From positions 44,241,910-44,305,909 of the forward strand of contig CM055320.2 of assembly GCA_029255685.2 (NCBI GenBank): a stretch of DNA of 64,000 bases, written 5' to 3'. The DNA is from Silene conica (Eukaryota > Streptophyta > Magnoliopsida > Caryophyllales > Caryophyllaceae). Within the stretch, counting starts at the first letter, position 1. Every line of letters starts with the position of its first letter. Shown in pieces: positions 26,901 to 36,721 of the stretch. The translations under genes were made by a program, and so were the position numbers. The notes beneath the pieces were generated by a model. The model did not search any database. It was not told the origin of the DNA and was given only the letters and a program-made list of their open reading frames with translations.

Positions 26901-27874
26901 GACAATTTGATCTCCTGGTCTTCCAAACGTCAAACGACAGTGGAGTAGCCAATGTAGTGGCCGAATCTTGCTCGCTTCGAAATTTGCTCCTCGAGCTTCA
27001 TTGCCCTATCCGTATAGCTACCAAGGTTTACCGTGACAATATTTCGGCCATTTACCTCTCTGGTGATCCCGTCAATCACCAGCGCACAAAGCATATCGAA
27101 CTCGATATACATTTTGTACTGGAACAGTAGCCCTCGGTAAAGTTCAAGTCCGACATGTCCCCTCACGCTATGAGTTAGCGGACATTTTCACCAAAGACCT
27201 ACCTAAAATTCTTTTCGACGATTTCCGATCCAGTCTCAGCATCCGACCTCCTCCCGCGCTTCGACTGAGGGGGGGCGTATTAGAATATGAATATGTCGAT
27301 ATTCATATTATTATTAGCATATATTATGGTTTGCCTAAATTAGAGATTGTTGCAGATAATTATTTAGTTATTGACTTCCTGTATCTTAGCCTCAATCAAT
27401 CAGTGGGATTGTAATCCCTTAACTTAGGTAGTTTAGCATGTATATATTGTACGTGAGATTCAGTTATAGAATTCAAGGAATAAACTCTTTTATGTTCAAT
27501 ATCACAAACTGCTATTTGATTCTTTTCTGGTGGCTCAGTTTTTGTCATTTCGCAGCTCACAAAATGCTTCTATTATTATGAAATGCAGCTTGAAAAGGGA
27601 GATTATTCGGATAGACTGGGCAGCATACCCTCATTACCATGCACCTGAGGTGTTTGCACCCTTTGTATTGGATGATCAACATTTGTATTATATTAATGCT
27701 TTTGAGAGTGCAGCAAGTGCAATGGAAACCGGGGCTGTTTCGGCCGAGAATATAGCACGTCTTATACTATCAAGACTCTCAAATAACTCTGCCTATATTT
27801 CAAGTTTGTCGAACACGAAGACCTCATTTTTTGGCAGTGGCGTTGGCCTCACTGATCTGCACTCTGATTTGTAA
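17445..27874 (+). CDS. FCLY: Farnesylcysteine lyase (prenylcysteine oxidase), five exons
   Basis: FAD-dependent thioether oxidase that cleaves farnesylcysteine, released during turnover of prenylated proteins, to farnesal, cysteine and hydrogen peroxide. Exons: 17445-17948, 19435-19608, 20406-20765, 20892-21067, 27589-27874. All introns are GT-AG and the joined frame is open for 499 codons, close to the roughly 500-residue length of plant members. Visible in the protein: an N-terminal hydrophobic signal segment (about 1-22), the Rossmann FAD motif GAGISG at 36-41, D65 at the end of the second beta strand, GGRMST at 71-76, and the conserved C-terminal block [17 protein letters not shown]. The product is expected to enter the secretory or endomembrane system. 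Intron 2 carries a SINE and intron 4 a 6.1-kb Copia. Family identity is recognised from memory of the plant protein, not by search. Confidence 0.88.
18150..19265 (-). other. Intron 1 filler, possible decayed solo LTR
   Basis: Intron 1 (17949-19434) is long and holds a stretch with GGGTCGAAC-like sequence near 18270 and a minus-strand TATAAATAG near 18838-18848, a layout seen in the Gypsy LTRs elsewhere in the window. I could not find matching ends or a target duplication, so the call is tentative. An open frame at 18919-19236 has no recognisable product. Confidence 0.3.
19435..19608 (+). CDS. FCLY: FCLY exon 2
   Basis: 58 codons, phase 0 at both ends, preceded by TGTGCAG and followed by GTGAGC. 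Encodes the family segment with [19 protein letters not shown], ending in IKELVT. Confidence 0.85.
19756..19971 (+). mobile_element. Au-type SINE in FCLY intron 2
   Basis: Body 19774-19953 (about 180 bp), flanked by a perfect 18-bp duplication starting CTTGGTGTCAG at 19756-19773 and 19954-19971. It begins with the tRNA-derived head AGCCTTGGCGCA (A box region), has the B box GGTCACGGGTTCAAGCCC, and ends with GTGCACCGGGCTGCCC, all hallmarks of the plant Au SINE. The perfect target duplication suggests a fairly recent insertion. Open frames across it are spurious. Confidence 0.9.
20406..20765 (+). CDS. FCLY: FCLY exon 3
   Basis: 120 codons in phase 0, acceptor TTCAG, donor GTGAGT. Contains the family signature [10 protein letters not shown] followed by [12 protein letters not shown], then the [11 protein letters not shown] block and FDPPI. 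These are conserved in prenylcysteine lyases. Confidence 0.9.
20892..21067 (+). CDS. FCLY: FCLY exon 4
   Basis: 176 nt, starts AYFGLR after a GTGAAG acceptor and ends in phase 2 (AG) before GTATGA. The split codon is completed by exon 5, giving IFS-LKRE across the junction. Confidence 0.85.
21404..21600 (+). repeat. 5' LTR of intronic Copia
   Basis: Starts TGTTAGAATATAAATATG; matches 27278-27492 with several indels and substitutions. The right edge is approximate because the LTR match fades around 21598. Confidence 0.65.
23590..24937 (+). repeat. Internal duplication, copy A, in intronic Copia
   Basis: From within the integrase (near TTTCGTTTTTCCTGTCC) to within the reverse transcriptase (GATAATATGGCTTATCT). 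Repeated at 24984-26340 with scattered differences. The 46-bp join at 24938-24983 is AT-rich with a repeated TATCCTATACG. Confidence 0.85.
24984..26340 (+). repeat. Internal duplication, copy B, in intronic Copia
   Basis: Second copy of the segment at 23590-24937. After it the reverse transcriptase continues normally ([12 protein letters not shown]), so copy B is joined to the native downstream part. Confidence 0.85.
27278..27492 (+). repeat. 3' LTR of intronic Copia
   Basis: Begins TATTAGAATATG (terminal TG mutated to TA), directly after the polypurine tract at about 27267-27277. Confidence 0.65.
27589..27874 (+). CDS. FCLY: FCLY exon 5 (terminal)
   Basis: Acceptor ATGCAG at 27583-27588; the first base completes the Ser codon split from exon 4. 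Encodes [16 protein letters not shown], the ENIARLIL segment and the C terminus LTDLHSDL. A second AG acceptor at 27553-27555 is in frame and would add 11 residues ([11 protein letters not shown]); the shorter form fits the family better. Confidence 0.85.
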
Positions 27875-28007
27875 CTTATTGCCTGATGAAGTAATGGGCC
27901 TTTGGTCTATGACACCGTAAATATTGTTATTGGCGCTCCATTTTGTAGTTAATGATTTTCAGGAGATACCTTATGTAACTTGCGTTTGTAGTGTAATTAC
28001 CGTATGT

Positions 28008-28013
28008 AATAAA
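28008..28013 (+). terminator. Candidate FCLY polyadenylation signal
   Basis: AATAAA, 134 bp after the stop codon, following a T- and TG-rich stretch. Spacing fits a plant 3' UTR; no transcript evidence. Confidence 0.5.
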
Positions 28014-28218
28014 TTGGAAGTCTATTTCTGATAATTTTATAACGGAAGATGATATAGTTATACTTGATTTACATAAATCTTTTATACATCACCAAAAATT
28101 TACATGTGATGGAATCTATTATTTAATTATGGAAGGAATTTGGGAAAATTAATGATAATATCTCATACCAACATAATTTTATCATATCTTATCAGATATT
28201 CTACGTCACATTTCTTCA

Positions 28219-28763
28219 ATTATTTTAGGATAATTTGTGAGAAATTACCTTATATTTATGTTCATTTGTAAACAACTACCTTACTTTATTTTTTTTGTCA
28301 AAAACTACCTTTAATTTTAATTTTTTGTTAAAAACTACCTAAAAAAAGTTTTGAGGCCAATTTCTATTTATTATTGATTTCACACGTGTGAGTTCTCTAA
28401 ATTCTCATTCTTATTTTGTCAAAAACTACATTAAATTTTCATTCTTATTTTGTCAAAAACTACCTTAAATTTGTAAGCTAAATCTCGGCCTTGAGTACTC
28501 GGCTTCGTTGATTACGCTGCAATGCCCATTACCACAATCAAAAATAAGAATGAAAATTTAAGGTAGTTTTTGACAAAATAAGAATGAAAATTTAGAGAAC
28601 TCACACGTGTGAAATCCAACTCATAAATAGAAATTAGCCTAAGAGGTAGTTTTTAACAAAAAATTAAAATGAAAGATAGTTTTTTTTTAAAAAAATGGTA
28701 AGGTAGTTGTTCACAAATGGACATAAATGTAAGGTAGTTTCTCACAAATTATCCATTATTTTA
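28219..28763. mobile_element. Mutator-like MITE
   Basis: Body 28228-28754 (527 bp) with long terminal inverted repeats of roughly 200 bp starting GGATAATTTGTGAGAAA and ending in its complement. The 9-bp duplication ATTATTTTA at 28219-28227 and 28755-28763 is the size typical of Mutator-superfamily transposons. The centre (about 28470-28540) is unique and non-coding. Confidence 0.88.
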
Positions 28764-28836
28764 ATTAAAAAAATTTGTTCAGTCTTACAAGTGTTGGTCC
28801 CATTAAGAGAGAAGCTACATTTCATGCCCGGCAGCT

Positions 28837-28944
28837 GGCCGGGTAATATCAAAAAAAAAAATTATGAGAGATTGGTCAGGTAATATCAAAAAAAAATTAT
28901 GAGACATTGGTCGGGTAATATCAAAAAAAAAATTATGAGAGATT
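28837..28944. repeat. Minisatellite, about 36-bp unit, three copies
   Basis: Three units each starting GGYCRGGTAATATC, followed by an A-run and ATTATGAGAGATT. Unit starts are at 28837, 28874 and 28909; unit length differs only by A-run length. Confidence 0.8.
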
Positions 28945-29087
28945 ATTGTTTTGAAAGCATTTTAATTACAATGAATATATATATCTATATTTTGGTTAAT
29001 ATGTCTGAGAACTCTTACTCTCCAAAGAATACAAGGATACTATTGATTGCTCTTTGTGCTAGGCCATTTTGTATAATGTTTGGCGTC

Positions 29088-30712
29088 TGACACCTATGAT
29101 TGTAATAGGTGCAAATTTCTTACACATTTGATTCGGATCAAAATTATAATGTTCTTATATTCAACATATTGTAAAATATATATAATATAATATGCACGCA
29201 TCAAATATCCCCAAACCAAACATTTGCTTGTCCTCAAGCAAACTAATGCAACTACAAGAATGAAAAACAACTAACTACCTAATGGAATGGAATCGCCTCA
29301 GAACCAACTATGGATCACTTGTTAACCACCTAAATGCAGAAAATCAGCCACCGTGAAGTTCAAAACCAAAAGCAACGAATTCATACATGTAATGAAAAAC
29401 AATTTGGACAATTGACCTTGAATGACTTGTGTACTTTGGACTCTCCCAGGTCACTCTTCTCTCAACAACAAGGGTAAACATTATGTGCAAGAGAGAAGGG
29501 TAAGAAAATGAAGACACTCTCCTAACTGCGACCAACATATCATGCAATGTAACTAGTATGACAAATGATTCTAATTACCGTACACACGCATATCAACCTG
29601 TCAAAGTTTATCACATGCCGAATACTTGCAAGTTGTGGTTATGTGAGGTGAAATGGGTAAAAAGAGGGAAAAAACAAAATGGATAAGAGGAGGTAACGGT
29701 TCAAGCTAGCTAGCAAGACTCAACCAAAAGTAGAACCATCTATATTACTCACAAAAAACTGAATGCCATGCTCGGCATACGACTCAAACAACCACGGAAC
29801 TTGAATCGGTCAAAAACATACTTAGCTTATTCTTCTTCTTTTTTCTCTCTTTCCTTTTTTTTTTCCAATTCAATTCCCAAAGATAGAAAATTGAGCACGG
29901 GAATACATTTTCTTTCTTTTCCTTTTCATCATTTCTTTTTTTTTTCTTTCTTTGCTAAGTTCATGGAAAACAACCAACTCCGAGTTCAAGTTCCAACAAA
30001 CTCAAATTGCCAACTCCAAAGTGAAATCCAAACCAAAACTGATGCAATGAACGTATACCACAAAACAACACTAAACTAGCTCGACACAAGGTAGGCTAAG
30101 ATTTGGATATAGTTTATAGGTCAACTGGCAGTTTTTGGCTAAATGTGGAGTTAAATAGGTGAAATGAGAAATGAGATATGCAAGTATTCTCCAAACATGT
30201 GATACCAACCACAAAACCATGCGTGCAGGCAAAAAGCAATCAAAAGTCATAGATGTGAAATGCGATGATATGAAGGTAATACTACTCTCAATCCTAGATA
30301 AACTGGTCATGAATGTCACCAGTTATAGGCTCTAAAACTCGGAATATATAAGTAGTTTGCCAAAAACAAGTCAAGTCAAGTCCAGAAAGTCTAAGTATAA
30401 TTTTTCAAAACGGAATTTGGGACATGCTAAAATAGTTTTTTACAACAAGGTGGTGAAAAACTGCAAATGAACAATCAACACAGATAACATAGAAGGCAAT
30501 ATTATCATTGTAAACTCCATTCGGACTCGACTATATGCAAAAAATAAACGTGCATTTTTTGTATTTTTGAAAAATAAATGCAAAAGATCAAATAAAATGA
30601 AAAAGAAAACTGAATATGTATGAAAGTAAACGTGAATGCATGCGAAAAAATGAAAAATGCAGACGCAAAATGATGCATTACTCCTCCCCAAACCAAAACA
30701 GACAATGTCCTC
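29088..30712 (-). mobile_element. Remnant of Gypsy element (LTR stump plus 3' internal region)
   Basis: Begins TGACACCTATGA and reaches GCACGCATCA at 29203, resembling the two ends of the LTR at 48141-49919 with the middle lost. From 29204 it follows the internal region of that element (CCCCAAACCAAAC, then TTGCTTGTCCTCAAGCAA, and the later GGTNGGCTAAG stretch near 30093). It stops at 30712 where another LTR begins. No coding frame is recognised. Confidence 0.5.
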
Positions 30713-31243
30713 TGATGCTTGCATATTATATACACTTTTTAGCATCTTTTGGCACACATTTCCATGCATTGACATGCGTTTTATGCGCTAGTTTACCCCG
30801 AACACGCTACTTTGTGCTTTTCTTGCTATTTTGTAGGAATAAGCGCGAAAGTGACGAAAACCATGCCTTGTTGTGGAAAGTAAGCTAATCTTAAGAGATG
30901 GAACAAAGACAGGGGACTTGGTAGCCTTGGGAAGCGCTAAATCGTCCAAGTGAAAAGCTATTTGAGGTGCGCACAATGGAGAAAGGAAGCTAAGCAAGCA
31001 AGGAAAAGCTTCAATTTGCTAGTGCCTACTTTGGAGAGACATATCTCGAGTTATACAACATATAATTAGGTGATTCTAATTGGAGATGAAATCTTGTCCT
31101 CTTAGCTTTCCAACGCCACAAAAAACGCTTGATTTGCTCAAGTAAAGAAAAAATGGCGGCCGTTTGAAGTTCAGTGCGCAGTGCAGGAAATATGCGCTGA
31201 GAAGTACTCGATCGAGGAGTTTGCAGAAGAAAAATGCTCGATC
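30713..31243 (+). mobile_element. Old Gypsy LTR, segment 1 of 3
   Basis: Starts TGATGCTTGCATATTATA. Interrupted at 31243 by the Copia array; the LTR resumes at 47587. Contains the box CTCGATCGAG at 31207 and half of another at 31237 into which the Copia array inserted. Confidence 0.55.
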
Positions 31244-32311
31244 TGTGGGGAATAAAACGCGTATTCACCCTAAAATTGCAGGATTATAATGAAATATGCA
31301 ATTGTGAATATCGTCATAAGATTAAAAACATGAGAAAAGAAGTACAACCTTTAGTCCTCGCGCAAAAGGCCTAAGAACAGGAATTAATGCAAATTCCCTC
31401 CTATAACTTGCACCCAAGACTTAGTTTGAGACGTGGCCGCGTGTGCTAGAAATCCTCTCCAATTGCCTTGCAATATAGGGAGAGCCCTTGAGGTTTTAGA
31501 TGTGAGATCTGAGGTTTTGGGAGAAGAATGCTCTCAAACCCTAATTTTACCCTGAGATTATTTTACAGTGCAACAAGAGTGTTTTACATAAGGAGAAACC
31601 CTCTCCTTATGTAGCCTCTGTTCGGCCGAATTGGAGACTGGGTATGAGTGGGCTTCCCACTCTTACCTTATTCCAATGCGTGATTCGACCCAATTAGCTT
31701 TAAGTTGTTCGAGGGTTTTATTTATAAATCGTAACATGTTATCAGATATTAATACAGTCGATATATTAATAATGGTCTGACAAAATACGATATTGTATAA
31801 TTACCCAAATTAATATAACTGTTTATATTAATACGCGAATACAATATTTAATTAAATATAACCGTTTATATTTAATTTACGAATTAATCATGTAATCCGT
31901 ATTAGCTAAAATTATTTAATCCGTATTAAATAATAATCTCAACATCTTATTGACTAATTTAATAGTCAATACCTCTGACTAACCGTTTAGTCATATCCGG
32001 CAAAATGTGACTGTATTTTCATACCTTCACATCTCTCAAACGTGTCCTATAGGTGTGACGTATAGGGACCAGTTGACCACCGCCATCCGTATGACAATAA
32101 CGTCAAACTTATCTAGCAAGCCAACCGTTATTGATAAACGTGGATCAACTGGTAATGATACAGAAGTATGCCCTTGTGATCCTTAAAGAGATTTAATAAG
32201 TCATTGTACTTAATTGTCAAGGACACCAGCCCCAACAATCTCCCACTTGTCCGTACAAGGGTATGTTCAATGACGTTATCACACTACATGTGGAGGACAC
32301 AATCTCCAACA
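31244..32311 (-). repeat. Copia array LTR 1 (3' LTR)
   Basis: Plus-strand ends TGTGGGG...CCAACA. The last 75 bp (32237-32311) are an extension compared with the 990-bp solo LTR at 61781-62770, which ends at the equivalent of 32236. Confidence 0.9.
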
Positions 32312-32323
32312 AACTCCCACTTG
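32312..32323 (-). other. Polypurine tract, Copia body 1
   Basis: Plus-strand AACTCCCACTTG, in minus sense CAAGTGGGAGTT directly before the TGTTGGAG LTR start. A copy of this tract lies 75 bp inside the LTR (about 32237-32250). Second body: 39947-39958. Confidence 0.7.
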
Positions 32324-33100
32324 TCCGTACAAGTGTAGGTGCGATAACCGAATCTCATATCCTTTTAAAATTTCTCCCACTCAATGTAAGACAATTTGCA
32401 AATCCGCATTCGCAAAGGTCGTATCTCACAAGCGATCTGTATCAAGAGTGGTTTCCCCGACTAGAGAGTAACTTAACTGATAAAACGAATCTGTATTCGA
32501 GCATGGCCATGCATTTCAGTTACTACTCCTCGAGTGGCCCTGAGAAATGATAAAATCCTGATAAGGGTTTGGATATTTCCCTCAACTCGAATCCTGCCGA
32601 TATCGCCCAGCATGAAATAACCCAGAAAAAATCCTCTTGGCCCCTGTTACGGTGACCGTGGGAAAGAAACCAAAGTTACCCAAAATCTGTCTTAATCTCA
32701 AGAAACAGTTGAAAGTCAAAAGACTCGACTCTAAGGAACACTATGGAGGTCCTATCCACGACCTGGCACCCAATGTTATAAAACATTTAAGACTCCATAA
32801 CGATGTCACGGGGTGTCCTACGAGATATCCGTATAACTCGCCTTTGTGATTGGTCAGTCATCCACGTGACTTATGGCTCGTTGAACCCACCATCAACCAA
32901 CGTCACAAAATGATTACCTGAGTTTATCAGCTCAAGTGGGTAATCAAGGACCAAAACGATGTAATGTTAATCAGTTCACTTTGTGGTGTTCAAAATTGGC
33001 GTACAATTCCACATGAGAAACAAAACATTTTATATCATAACAATAAGGTTGAATAGAGTACACGAGAAAATGAATTATTACATGAATTCATCAAAGAGTA

Positions 33101-36100
33101 CTACAACTTAGGAACACATCCAATTCCCATGGAATGAATGTGCCCTTCATGCTTATCACGTGGTAATGCTTTTGTGAGAGGATCAACTATGTTGTCATCC
33201 GTAGCGATCTTTTCAATAAAAATCTCCTTTTGCTCCACGTAATCTCTGATTAGATGAGCTTTCCGTTGTACATGCCTAGCCTTGCTGCTAGACTTATGCT
33301 CCTTAGCTTGGAAGATGGCACCGCTATTGTCACAATAGACGGTGATTGGGTCATTCGAACTAGGCACTACTGATAGTCCTTGTAAGAATTGACGCATCCA
33401 TATTGCTTCCTTAGCTGCTTCCGAGGCGGCATAGTACTCGGACTCAGTCGTAGAATCTGCTGTAACACTCTGTTTAGAACTTTTCCAGCTGACAGCAGCG
33501 CCATTAAGAGTAAAAACGAATCCAGACTGAGATTTCGAGTCATCTCGATCCGTTTGGAAGCTAGCATCTGCGTAACCCGTGGCGCAGAGCGTTGAGTCGC
33601 CTCCATAAGTCAATCCCCAATCTTTAGTCCTCCGTAGGTACTTAAGAATGTTTTTCACGGCCATCCAGTGTTGTTCACCTGGATGAGCTTGGAATCGACT
33701 TGTCATACTCAATGCATATGCAACGTCAGGACGTGTGCATATCATGGCATACATGATCGATCCTATTGCCGAAGCATAAGGAATCCGACTCATGCGCTCT
33801 TTCTCTTCCACTGACTTAGCTTCTTGAGACTTGCTCAAGTGAAGCCCAGGAGTCATAGGAAGGAACCCCTTCTTGGAGTTCGTCATGCTGAATCTCTCCA
33901 GAATCTTCTCTATATAAGACTCCTGACTGAGAGACAACATCCGTCGTGATCTATCCCTGTAGATACGGATGCCCAAAATTCTTTGTGCCTCTCCCAGATC
34001 TTTCATCTGGAAATGGTTTTTCAACCATGCTTTAACCGAAGATAAGAGAGGTATGTCATTCCCAATCAAGAGTATGTCATCGACATACAGTACTAGGAAT
34101 ACAATCTTGCTCCCACTCGACTTGATATAGAGACATGGTTCCTCGACTGATCGAATGAACCCGTTCTCTTTTATCACTTGGTCGAAGCGATGATTCCAAC
34201 TCCGCGATGCTTGCTTAAGTCCATAGATGGAACGCTTAAGCTTGCAAACTTTCTTAGGATGTGCTGGATCGATAAAACCCTCGGGTTGTACCATGTACAA
34301 CTCTTCCTCCAAATAACCGTTTAAGAAGGCGGTTTTAACGTCCATTTGCCATATTTCATAATCATGAAATGCGGCGATCGCTAAGATAATCCGAATGGAA
34401 CGTAGCATGACTACGGGTGCAAAGATCTCATCGTAGTGCAAGCCTGGCACTTGGGTGAAACCTTTAGCAACTAGTCTAGCCTTATGGATATCTTGTTGTC
34501 CTTCCACGGCATGCTTTATCTTGTAAAGCCATTTGCATTGAAGGGGACGTACCTTTGCAGGTAGGTCCACAAGATCCCACACGTTGTTCTCATACATGGA
34601 GTCCATCTCGGATTGCATGGCTTCTAGCCATAGCTTTGAGTCAGAACTGGTCATGGCACCTTTATAGGTTGTGGGTTCATTACCCTCTAGGAGTAAGACG
34701 TCATCTGTATCGTGTTCCTCGACCATACCAATGTATCTGTCCGGTGGAATAGAGACTCTTCCTGATCTCCTAGGTTCCTCAGGGATATCTACCGCAGCCT
34801 CGGTTGAAGGTACTGTTTCCTCCAATGGTTGCTCGGTAGTTGGTTCTTGAACCTCCGATAACTCGAAGGTTCTATTACTCGACTTGTTCTCGAGAAATTC
34901 TTTCTCTAAGAACGTCGCACTAGCCGCAACAAAAACACGTTGTTCGGTAGGCGAGTAGAAGTAATGACCAAACGTTCCCTTTGGATAGCCTATAAAGTAT
35001 GTCTTTACCGATCGCGGGCCGAGCTTATCCTCGTGTCTCCACTTGACATAAGCCTCGCAGCCCCAAACCCGAATAAAGGACAAGTTAGGGACCGTTCCCT
35101 TCCATAACTTGAATGGAGTCTTGTCAACAGCTTTAGACGGACTTCGGTTAAGTATTAGAGCGGCCGACAAAAGAGCATAGCCCCACAATGAATCAGGCAC
35201 AACGGTGTGACTCATCATGGATCGAACCATATCAAGTAAAGTTCGATTTCTCCGTTCGGACACACCATTTAATTGTGGTGTTCCAGGTGGAGTCAACTGT
35301 AGCACGATCCCACAGTCTTTTAGGTGTTGATCAAACTCGCGTGAAAGATACTCACCACCACGATCCGAGCGTAGTGCTTTAATCTTTCTACCCAGCTGGT
35401 TCTGTACCCGATTCTGGTATTTTTTGAACTTGTCAAAGGATTCACTTTTATGTTTCATCAAGTAGACATAGCCATATCTACTCAAATCATCCGTGAAAGT
35501 GATGAAATACCTATAGCCTTCTCGTGCGTTGATCGACATAGGGCCACATACGTCCGTATGTATGAGTCCTAATAGGTCGGCAGCGCGCATTCCAACACCT
35601 TTGAAGGAAATACGAGTCATTTTGCCGATGAGACATGATTCACACGTGCCATATGATTCGAAATCAAAGGGCGAAATAGCTCCATTCTGTATGAGCTGTT
35701 TTACGCGTTTCTCATTTATGTGTCCCATACGACAATGCCATAGGTAAGTTTGATCTTTGTCACCTACCTTTAATCTTTTATTATTCACATGTAATATCTC
35801 GGTAGTTTGATCTAAAACATAAATTCCATTCATGGAAACTGCCTTGCCATAAATCATATTGTGTAAGGAGAAAATACAGCTATTATTCTCTATTACAAAT
35901 GAAAAGCCAAGTTTGTCAAGTGCAGAAACTGAAATAATGTTTTTGGATAAACTAGGAACATAATAACAGTTATATAAAAATAACTCGAATCCACTTGGAA
36001 GCTGGATCACGTATGTTCCCTTCGAGACTGCAGCAACGCGTGCTCCATTCCCGACACGCAGGTCCACCTCACCCTTGATTAGGGGTTCTTGGTTTCGGAG

Positions 36101-36676
36101 GCCCTGCACATGATTACATAGATGAGAACCACAACCAGTATCAAGTACCCAAGTTCCGCAACTTGCATGGTTAATCTCAATCATGTGAATAAAAGAAGAA
36201 GAAGACATACCAACAGGAGTAACACGGCCTGCTTTAATGTCCTCGCGATACACGGGGCATGAGCGCCTCCAATGCCCAGTCTTGTGGCAATGGTGACATT
36301 CCATGCTTGTATCCTTGCTCTTTGTCTTGCCTTGTGAGTTACTCGACTCACCAGGCCCACTCTTAGCAAATCCTGGTTTCTTGAACCTGGGCCTACCTAC
36401 CGCTAGGTCGCCCTGAGCTTTAGCCTTCCCTTTACCTTTTCCCTTACTTGAGATCATGAGAACATCCTGCTTTAGACTCCCACTCAACTTTAGATCCTTC
36501 TCAGTCTGTACGAGAAGGGAGTGGAGCTCATGGGGAGTCTTCTTCATGTCGTTCATGTAGTAGTTGGCCCTAAAGAGGGCGAACCCATCATGAAGCGAAT
36601 GAAGCATGCGATCAACGATGATGTTCTCACTGATCTTGCAGTTTAGGGTCTCCAGTTTCTCGATATTCTCAATCAT
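33101..36676 (-). CDS. Copia gag-pol polyprotein, body 1 (1191-codon frame)
   Basis: Retrotransposon polyprotein: gag C-terminal half with zinc knuckle CX2CX4HX4C (C127, C130, H135, C140); protease motif LDTGCGSH at 178-185; HHCC zinc site of the integrase (H314, H319, C345, C348); integrase triad D375, D438, E474; reverse transcriptase about 697-940 with D779 and YVDD at 864-867; RNase H with D1037, E1078 and D1116. All catalytic residues are present. The ATG at 36676 is internal to gag: the frame is open upstream for 15 codons to a TAG at 36722-36724, beyond which gag continues. In body 1 the gag start codon is GTG. DNIVDPLTK near 1161 replaces the Ala seen in body 2. Confidence 0.92.
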   Translation of the reverse strand: MIENIEKLETLNCKISENIIVDRMLHSLHDGFALFRANYYMNDMKKTPHELHSLLVQTEKDLKLSGSLKQDVLMISSKGKGKGKAKAQGDLAVGRPRFKKPGFAKSGPGESSNSQGKTKSKDTSMECHHCHKTGHWRRSCPVYREDIKAGRVTPVGMSSSSFIHMIEINHASCGTWVLDTGCGSHLCNHVQGLRNQEPLIKGEVDLRVGNGARVAAVSKGTYVIQLPSGFELFLYNCYYVPSLSKNIISVSALDKLGFSFVIENNSCIFSLHNMIYGKAVSMNGIYVLDQTTEILHVNNKRLKVGDKDQTYLWHCRMGHINEKRVKQLIQNGAISPFDFESYGTCESCLIGKMTRISFKGVGMRAADLLGLIHTDVCGPMSINAREGYRYFITFTDDLSRYGYVYLMKHKSESFDKFKKYQNRVQNQLGRKIKALRSDRGGEYLSREFDQHLKDCGIVLQLTPPGTPQLNGVSERRNRTLLDMVRSMMSHTVVPDSLWGYALLSAALILNRSPSKAVDKTPFKLWKGTVPNLSFIRVWGCEAYVKWRHEDKLGPRSVKTYFIGYPKGTFGHYFYSPTEQRVFVAASATFLEKEFLENKSSNRTFELSEVQEPTTEQPLEETVPSTEAAVDIPEEPRRSGRVSIPPDRYIGMVEEHDTDDVLLLEGNEPTTYKGAMTSSDSKLWLEAMQSEMDSMYENNVWDLVDLPAKVRPLQCKWLYKIKHAVEGQQDIHKARLVAKGFTQVPGLHYDEIFAPVVMLRSIRIILAIAAFHDYEIWQMDVKTAFLNGYLEEELYMVQPEGFIDPAHPKKVCKLKRSIYGLKQASRSWNHRFDQVIKENGFIRSVEEPCLYIKSSGSKIVFLVLYVDDILLIGNDIPLLSSVKAWLKNHFQMKDLGEAQRILGIRIYRDRSRRMLSLSQESYIEKILERFSMTNSKKGFLPMTPGLHLSKSQEAKSVEEKERMSRIPYASAIGSIMYAMICTRPDVAYALSMTSRFQAHPGEQHWMAVKNILKYLRRTKDWGLTYGGDSTLCATGYADASFQTDRDDSKSQSGFVFTLNGAAVSWKSSKQSVTADSTTESEYYAASEAAKEAIWMRQFLQGLSVVPSSNDPITVYCDNSGAIFQAKEHKSSSKARHVQRKAHLIRDYVEQKEIFIEKIATDDNIVDPLTKALPRDKHEGHIHSMGIGCVPKL

Positions 36677-36721
36677 GTTGAGAATATGTGGGCTAACAGC
36701 TTGGCCCTTCTGGAGTTTCGC

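Larger units (their letters stand above)
21663..27230 (+). pseudogene. Copia gag-pol pseudogene
   Basis: Starts near ATG 21663 and is broken by many stops and frameshifts. Recognised in order: gag (about 21730-22290); protease motif [10 protein letters not shown] at about 22750; the gag-pre-integrase WHSRLGHPG at about 23160; the integrase core with [13 protein letters not shown] and ERK around 23340-23650; reverse transcriptase [10 protein letters not shown] and [15 protein letters not shown] at about 24690-24840 and again at 26095-26245; RNase H region TRPDISYAV and AYTDAD at 26650-26825. The integrase C-terminal to reverse transcriptase part is present twice. No functional product is expected. 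Confidence 0.8.
21399..27497 (+). mobile_element. Decayed Copia retrotransposon in FCLY intron 4
   Basis: Element about 21404-27492, in gene sense, with TGTTC on both sides (21399-21403 and 27493-27497) as probable target duplication. Short diverged LTRs flank gag, protease, integrase, reverse transcriptase and RNase H remnants. The usual TGGTATCAGAGC primer-binding site is not found after the 5' LTR. A polypurine tract (GAGGGGGGG) sits just before the 3' LTR. LTR divergence and many stops indicate an old insertion, older than either tandem LTR array. Confidence 0.8.

Noticed and set aside
29088-29203. Complete short LTR of 116 bp
   Set aside because: The ends resemble the 1.7-kb LTR at 48141 but the middle is missing and no second copy or target duplication was found, so it is treated as a remnant.
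32263-32550. Plus-strand ORF of 95 aa repeated at 39898-40185
   Set aside because: It crosses the LTR edge of a minus-strand Copia and is repeated only because the element is; no known product.
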